NCBI RefSeq assembly: GCF_011064545.1 | Contig: NZ_JAAMFG010000034.1 | Span: 248,001 to 312,000 of the forward strand | Reading direction: 5' to 3' | DNA: 64,000 nt | Source of the DNA: Wenzhouxiangella sp. XN24 | GTDB taxonomy: Bacteria; Pseudomonadota; Gammaproteobacteria; Steroidobacterales; XN24 | Shown here: piece after piece, positions 59,994-64,000 of the stretch | How the letters are laid out: every line of letters begins with the position of its first letter | Numbering within the stretch: position 1 is the first letter of the stretch | The notes under the pieces: generated by a model | What the model was told of the DNA's origin: nothing | Database searches by the model: none | Seen by the model: only the letters and a program-made list of their open reading frames with translations | Program-made: the position numbers and the translations under genes

Positions 59994-62900
59994 CTGAGCG
60001 CGTTCCAGTCGACCAGCCCGCCCGTGATACGGCGCTGGACCCCGGACGCAGTTTCATCGTCCAGGCGCCGGCCGGTTCCGGCAAGACCGAACTGCTGACG
60101 CAACGCTTCCTGCGCCTGCTGGCAGTGGTGGAGCGGCCGGAGGAGATCATCGCCATCACTTTCACCCGCAAGGCCGCGGGCGAGATGCGGCAACGTATCC
60201 TCGATGCGCTCGCACTCGGCGCGGCGCCCGACGCACCGGATGAAGCCCATCGCCAAAACACGTGGAGGCTGGCCGGAGCGGCCCTGGCCAATGACCGGGA
60301 ACGCGGCTGGCAGCTGCTGGAAAACCCCCGCCGCCTGCGGGTCGAAACCATCGACGCCCTGAATGCGTGGCTGGCGCGGCAGTTGCCCCTGGCCTCGAGG
60401 CTCGGCGCCCCGCCGGTCATCGCAGACGATACGGCCCCCGTTTACCAGGAGGCGGCGCGAAACACCCTGATGGCGGCCACTGGCGCTGACGGAGACGCCG
60501 CGCATGCGCGGGCGTTGCTGGCGCACATGGGCGGACGCTTTTCGCAGGCACAGGATTTGCTGGTCAGTCTTTTGCGCGGCCGGGATCACTGGCTGCACAA
60601 GATCGTGGGGCGCAGGGGCGCGGACGCCGTGGAACTGCGTCGCACGCTCGAAGTCGCGTTGGAGCACTTCGTCGAAGACGAGCTGCGCAGGACCAGCGCA
60701 GAGCTGCCCGCGGAGCTTCTGGAAGAACTGGCCGAACTGGCCGCCGGGGCGGCTGCGCGATCGCCGGAGATCGCGTTCCTGGCACCGTGGGTGGGCGGCA
60801 ACGGCTTCCCGGAACCGGTGGCCGCGGAGCTGCCGCGCTGGCGGGCCCTCGCCAGGCTGCTGCTCACGCAGACAGGCTGGCGCAAGACCGTCAACAAGAA
60901 CACCGGCTTCCCCCCCGCCGCCAAAACAGACAAGGTGCGCCTCGTAGCCCTGTTGGAGGCTCTCGCAGCCGGCACGGATCCGGACGGGATGAGGCGGGTG
61001 CTGAAATTGCCGGTGCCTGCCTACGACGCGACGCGATGGGAGATTCTCGAGCACTTGATCGCGTTGCTGCCGATTGCCGCCGCCCGCCTGGATCTGGCGT
61101 TCGCCGCCCGTGGTGAGAGCGACTACGTGGGGATCGCCCGGGCAGCGCTCGACGCCCTCGGCGGCGAGACGCCGACCGACCTCGCACTCGCGCTGGATTG
61201 CCGCATCAGCCACCTGCTGGTGGACGAGTTCCAGGACACCTCGCAAGCGCAGATCGAGTTGCTGGAGCGCCTGACGGCCGGCTGGAGCCCGGGAGACGGA
61301 CGGACCCTGTTCTGCGTCGGGGACCCCATGCAATCGATCTACCGTTTTCGCGAGGCCGATGTGAGCCGGTTCCTGAAGGCCCGGAAGCACGGCATCGGGG
61401 ATCTTCCGCTGGAACCGTTGCAGCTGCAGGTGAATTTCCGCAGCCAGGCGCGACTGGTGGACTGGGTCTCGAGCCGTTTTCCCGGCATCTTCCCGGCGCG
61501 CGAAGATCTCTCCCTGGGTGCGGTGCCGTTCGAACCCTCGGTTCCCTGGCACCCGGCGCTGCCCGGCGAGCCGGTGAGCTGCATGGCAGCGGCGCCCGGC
61601 GACCGCCTCGACGAGGCGGGACTCGTCGCGGGCCTCGTCGCTGATATCCGCCGCACGGAACCCCACGCGAGCATCGCCATACTGGTCCGCAGCCGGAACC
61701 ATCTCAGTGACATCACGCCCGCCCTCAAGGCCGCCGGCGTCCCCGTGCAGGCCATCGAGATCGAGCGCCTCGCTCGCGTTCCCGCGATTCGCGACCTCGA
61801 GGCCCTGACCCGGGCGCTGTGCCATCGTGCGGATCGCACGGCGTGGCTCGCGGTGTTGCGCGCGCCGTGGTGCGGCATCGAACTCGCCGACCTGCTGGCC
61901 ATCGCCGGCAGCCGGGACGAGGACATCTGGGCGCGAGCGAATGACCCCGACGTGACAGCCTTGCTCAGCGCGGACGGCCGACGGCGTGTCGCACGCGTCG
62001 TCGCGGCGCTGGCCCCGGCACTGGGAGAACGGGGACGCCGGCCCTTGCGGCGGGTCGTGGAGGGCGCGTGGCTGGCGCTCGGCGGCCCGGCGACGCTGGA
62101 GCACGACTCCGAGCTCGCCGATGCGCAGACTTTGCTGGAATTTCTCGACCGACGCTCTCGGCATGGCGACCTCGACGACCCGCCCTCTCTCAACGATCTG
62201 CTCAGTGATCTCTATGCCGCCCCGGAATCCGCAGCGACCGACGCCGTGCAGTTGCTCACCATCCACAAGGCGAAGGGGCTGGAATTCGACCATGTCGTGC
62301 TGCCCGCGCTCGATCGCCCGAGCGGCCGCAACGAAAAGCGGTTGCTGCGCTGGCTGGAGCAGGTCCGGGAGGAGGGCACCGACCTGATCCTGGCCCCGGT
62401 CGAACGATTCGGCGAGGAGAAAGACGACCTGCACGATGCGCTGCGCGCACTCGACGCCCGGCGGGAATTGCTGGAACTCGACCGGGTGCTCTACGTCGCA
62501 GCGACCCGCGCACGTTCCCGACTGCACCTGGTCGCCGGGGTCGGGCCCGACCACGAGGAGACCGGTGCGGCGCCGAAGCCACGCAGCGGGACCTTGTTGT
62601 CGCGCCTGTGGTCACAGCTCGGCGAAGCTTTTTGCGCGGCCCGGGACGCGCGCGACGCGAAACCGAGCGAGGTCCGCCCCCGCCCCGCAGCGATGCTGCG
62701 CCGGCTTGCGTCCGACTGGCGGCCCCCACCCTTGCCGGAAGCGGTTCGGTGGCCTGGCCTGGAGGCCGAGTCGCCGTCCCGGGGGGAACTCCTGGAATAC
62801 GACTGGGCGGGACGCCAGGCGCGCGCGGTCGGCATCGCCGTGCATCGTCTGCTGCAGGTGATATCCCGCGACGGTCCGGAGGGCTGGGATATCGAACGTC

Positions 62901-63343
62901 TGCGAAGTGCGCAGCCCCGGCTCAGCGCCGTACTGCGCGAAGCCGGCCTGGGGGAACCGGAACTGGCAGGCGCCCTTGATCAGTCGCTGGACGCCCTGGA
63001 AAAAACGCTTGCGGACCCGCGTGGCCGCTGGCTGCTCGATGCCGGGAAGCAACAGGCGGCCAGCGAGCGGCGCATCTCCGGCCACCTCGACGGCCGGATC
63101 TTCAATGGCATCGTGGATCGCTGCTTCATCGACGACTCGGGCGTCCTCTGGATCGTCGATTACAAGGCGGGGCGACACACCGGCGGAGCGCTGGAAGCCT
63201 TTCTCGACCGGGAGCAGGAGCGATACAGGCCCCAGCTCGAGCGATATGCGCGGCTGCTGGCCGCTGACCACCCGGGTGCCGTCAGGCTGGGACTCTATTT
63301 CCCGCAACACAGCGGGTGGCGCGAATGGCCGGCCCCGCAATGA
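59990..63343 (+). CDS. AddA-like UvrD-family helicase/nuclease
   Basis: 1117 residues. Superfamily I helicase with Walker A AGSGKT at residues 28-33 (FIVQAPAGSGKTELLTQRFL), motif Ia IIAITFTRKAAGEMRQRIL, Walker B SHLLVDEFQDTSQAQIELLE, motif III FCVGDPMQSIYRFREAD, motif IV LQVNFRSQARLVDW, motif V LLTIHKAKGLEFDHVVLPAL and motif VI LYVAATRARSRLHLV. A C-terminal RecB-type nuclease has GIVDRCFIDDSGVLWIVDYK, followed by AGRH. It overlaps the AddB-like gene by 4 nt (ATGA). Together they would unwind and trim broken DNA ends before RecA loading, replacing RecBCD. Confidence 0.93.
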   Translation: MTERVPVDQPARDTALDPGRSFIVQAPAGSGKTELLTQRFLRLLAVVERPEEIIAITFTRKAAGEMRQRILDALALGAAPDAPDEAHRQNTWRLAGAALANDRERGWQLLENPRRLRVETIDALNAWLARQLPLASRLGAPPVIADDTAPVYQEAARNTLMAATGADGDAAHARALLAHMGGRFSQAQDLLVSLLRGRDHWLHKIVGRRGADAVELRRTLEVALEHFVEDELRRTSAELPAELLEELAELAAGAAARSPEIAFLAPWVGGNGFPEPVAAELPRWRALARLLLTQTGWRKTVNKNTGFPPAAKTDKVRLVALLEALAAGTDPDGMRRVLKLPVPAYDATRWEILEHLIALLPIAAARLDLAFAARGESDYVGIARAALDALGGETPTDLALALDCRISHLLVDEFQDTSQAQIELLERLTAGWSPGDGRTLFCVGDPMQSIYRFREADVSRFLKARKHGIGDLPLEPLQLQVNFRSQARLVDWVSSRFPGIFPAREDLSLGAVPFEPSVPWHPALPGEPVSCMAAAPGDRLDEAGLVAGLVADIRRTEPHASIAILVRSRNHLSDITPALKAAGVPVQAIEIERLARVPAIRDLEALTRALCHRADRTAWLAVLRAPWCGIELADLLAIAGSRDEDIWARANDPDVTALLSADGRRRVARVVAALAPALGERGRRPLRRVVEGAWLALGGPATLEHDSELADAQTLLEFLDRRSRHGDLDDPPSLNDLLSDLYAAPESAATDAVQLLTIHKAKGLEFDHVVLPALDRPSGRNEKRLLRWLEQVREEGTDLILAPVERFGEEKDDLHDALRALDARRELLELDRVLYVAATRARSRLHLVAGVGPDHEETGAAPKPRSGTLLSRLWSQLGEAFCAARDARDAKPSEVRPRPAAMLRRLASDWRPPPLPEAVRWPGLEAESPSRGELLEYDWAGRQARAVGIAVHRLLQVISRDGPEGWDIERLRSAQPRLSAVLREAGLGEPELAGALDQSLDALEKTLADPRGRWLLDAGKQQAASERRISGHLDGRIFNGIVDRCFIDDSGVLWIVDYKAGRHTGGALEAFLDREQERYRPQLERYARLLAADHPGAVRLGLYFPQHSGWREWPAPQ

Positions 63344-63352
63344 CTCCGGGTC

Positions 63353-64000
63353 TCAGGGCTCGCTGGACAGCACGAGCCGGCGACGCCCGTCGCCGAGGTC
63401 CTCGCCGACGAACACCAGCCCCTGGACCAGTTCCGGGGGCGGGTTCTCACCAGGCGCAAGCTCTGCGCTGAAACGCCACTGGTCCCGAGCCGGCAGCTCC
63501 ACCTGCCCGTCCACCGCCAGCGGTCCCCCGGTGGAAACGATCTCTACCGCCGGCGATCCGGGCTCGTCCGGAAAACTGAAACTGAAAGGGCCCAGCGGCA
63601 TGATGACTCCGGGCAGTTCGAGCTGGGCGACTGCGGCTCTGCCGGCGATCTGCATCGGCCAGCCGTCGTCGATCACGAGACGCTGCAACGAAATCCTCAA
63701 CTGTCCCGCGACTCCGGTCGGCAGGAGTGCCGGTACCAGCGTGGCCAGGTCGAGTGCCGCCTCGAGATCGGTGATCCGCTGCCGCCTGCCGTCCGGCGAA
63801 AGTGCGACGCGCGCCTCGGCAAACCCGTCGGGCCGCCGCAGCTCGAAATCCCAGGTCGGCCGCAGCACCAGCATTCCGCCGAGACGCGCATCCCAGGACA
63901 GGGTGCCGAGCGCTTGCCCCGCAACGGCGAGGTCCGCGGCATGGCCGCGCCAGATCGTCCCGCTGACGCCCCAGGCACGGATCTCGGGCGGGGCGAACCA
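63353..64000 (-). CDS. gspN: Type II secretion protein N (GspN-like), 5' part outside window
   Basis: The frame is open to the window edge, so 215 C-terminal codons are visible. The reading WGVSGTIWRGHAADLAVAGQ, then ALGTLSWDARL, fits the GspN/T2SS-N pattern of an inner-membrane protein with a periplasmic domain. The following beta-rich part (PTWDFELRRPDGFAEARVAL, TLVPALLPTGVAGQLRISLQ, ELPGVIMPLGPFSFSF) agrees. T2SS N is a minor, not always essential, component of the type II secretion apparatus. Other gsp genes would be expected beyond the right edge. It converges with the AddA-like gene, with 9 nt between stops. Confidence 0.75.
   Translation of the reverse strand, partial: WFAPPEIRAWGVSGTIWRGHAADLAVAGQALGTLSWDARLGGMLVLRPTWDFELRRPDGFAEARVALSPDGRRQRITDLEAALDLATLVPALLPTGVAGQLRISLQRLVIDDGWPMQIAGRAAVAQLELPGVIMPLGPFSFSFPDEPGSPAVEIVSTGGPLAVDGQVELPARDQWRFSAELAPGENPPPELVQGLVFVGEDLGDGRRRLVLSSEP

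Noticed and set aside
59657-62554. A 965-codon minus-strand frame opposite the AddAB-like genes
   Set aside because: Antisense to conserved helicase and nuclease motifs; no start signal or domain.

Overview
The window reads as chromosome of a GC-rich gammaproteobacterium. The order tRNA-Val, thrS, infC, rpmI, rplT, pheS, pheT, ihfA, MerR-like gene, tRNA-Pro is the classical gammaproteobacterial translation-gene block. A large TonB-dependent receptor with an N-terminal carboxypeptidase-like domain, a DUF885 lipoprotein and AbgT transporters suggest a free-living aerobic lineage of the Xanthomonadales/Nevskiales/Chromatiales kind. The exact taxon cannot be fixed from sequence inspection alone.

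Layout. 1-2.05 kb: 3' part of uvrB and a leftward periplasmic two-repeat protein. 2.3-9.9 kb: translation operon with tRNA-Val in front and tRNA-Pro behind. It has a non-AUG (ATC) infC start and a terminator-like hairpin before pheS. 9.87-11.26 kb: a tiny element between the intact tRNA-Pro and a 51-bp copy of its 3' end. It has no integrase and carries only a translationally coupled winged-helix gene plus a nucleotidyltransferase-like gene, which looks like a toxin-antitoxin or abortive-infection module. 11.5-20.5 kb: GntP permease, DUF962 membrane protein, small methyltransferase-like protein, DUF885 lipoprotein, matrixin-type protease, PRC-barrel protein, and a cNMP/CBS/DUF294 protein paired with a DnaQ-like exonuclease. 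20.5-29.3 kb, all leftward: BCCT transporter with a universal stress protein, polysaccharide deacetylase with a Bax-type glucosaminidase, HIT protein, and alkaline phosphatase with a TonB-dependent receptor. 29.8-35.6 kb: REC-PAS-HD-GYP regulator, a four-gene Mla/PqiC-like lipid-transport operon and a zinc peptidase. 35.7-48.2 kb: YeiH-like exporter, sodC operon, two AbgT transporters, an ABC-F ATPase, a decaheme OmcA/MtrC-type lipoprotein with a collagen-like stalk, a YfcC-type permease and an MlaC-like protein. 48.4-63.3 kb: one tightly packed rightward run of glgP-glgB-glgX-malQ followed by AddB-like and AddA-like nuclease/helicase genes. 63.35-64 kb: the end of a gspN-like gene, leaving the window.

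How genes work together. The first block supplies translation factors and IHF. The glg run degrades and remodels alpha-glucans, and its last two genes would form a double-strand-break repair nuclease. The phosphatase/TonB receptor pair suggests scavenging of phosphorylated organics. The Mla-like operon plus the distant MlaC-like protein point to outer-membrane lipid trafficking.

The most unusual items are the minimal tRNA-Pro element with its two-gene module, the ATC start of infC, the terminator/promoter overlap just before tRNA-Val, the probable CTG start of the AddB-like gene, and the decaheme cytochrome without porin partners in the window. All calls come from reading the sequence; no database search was possible.
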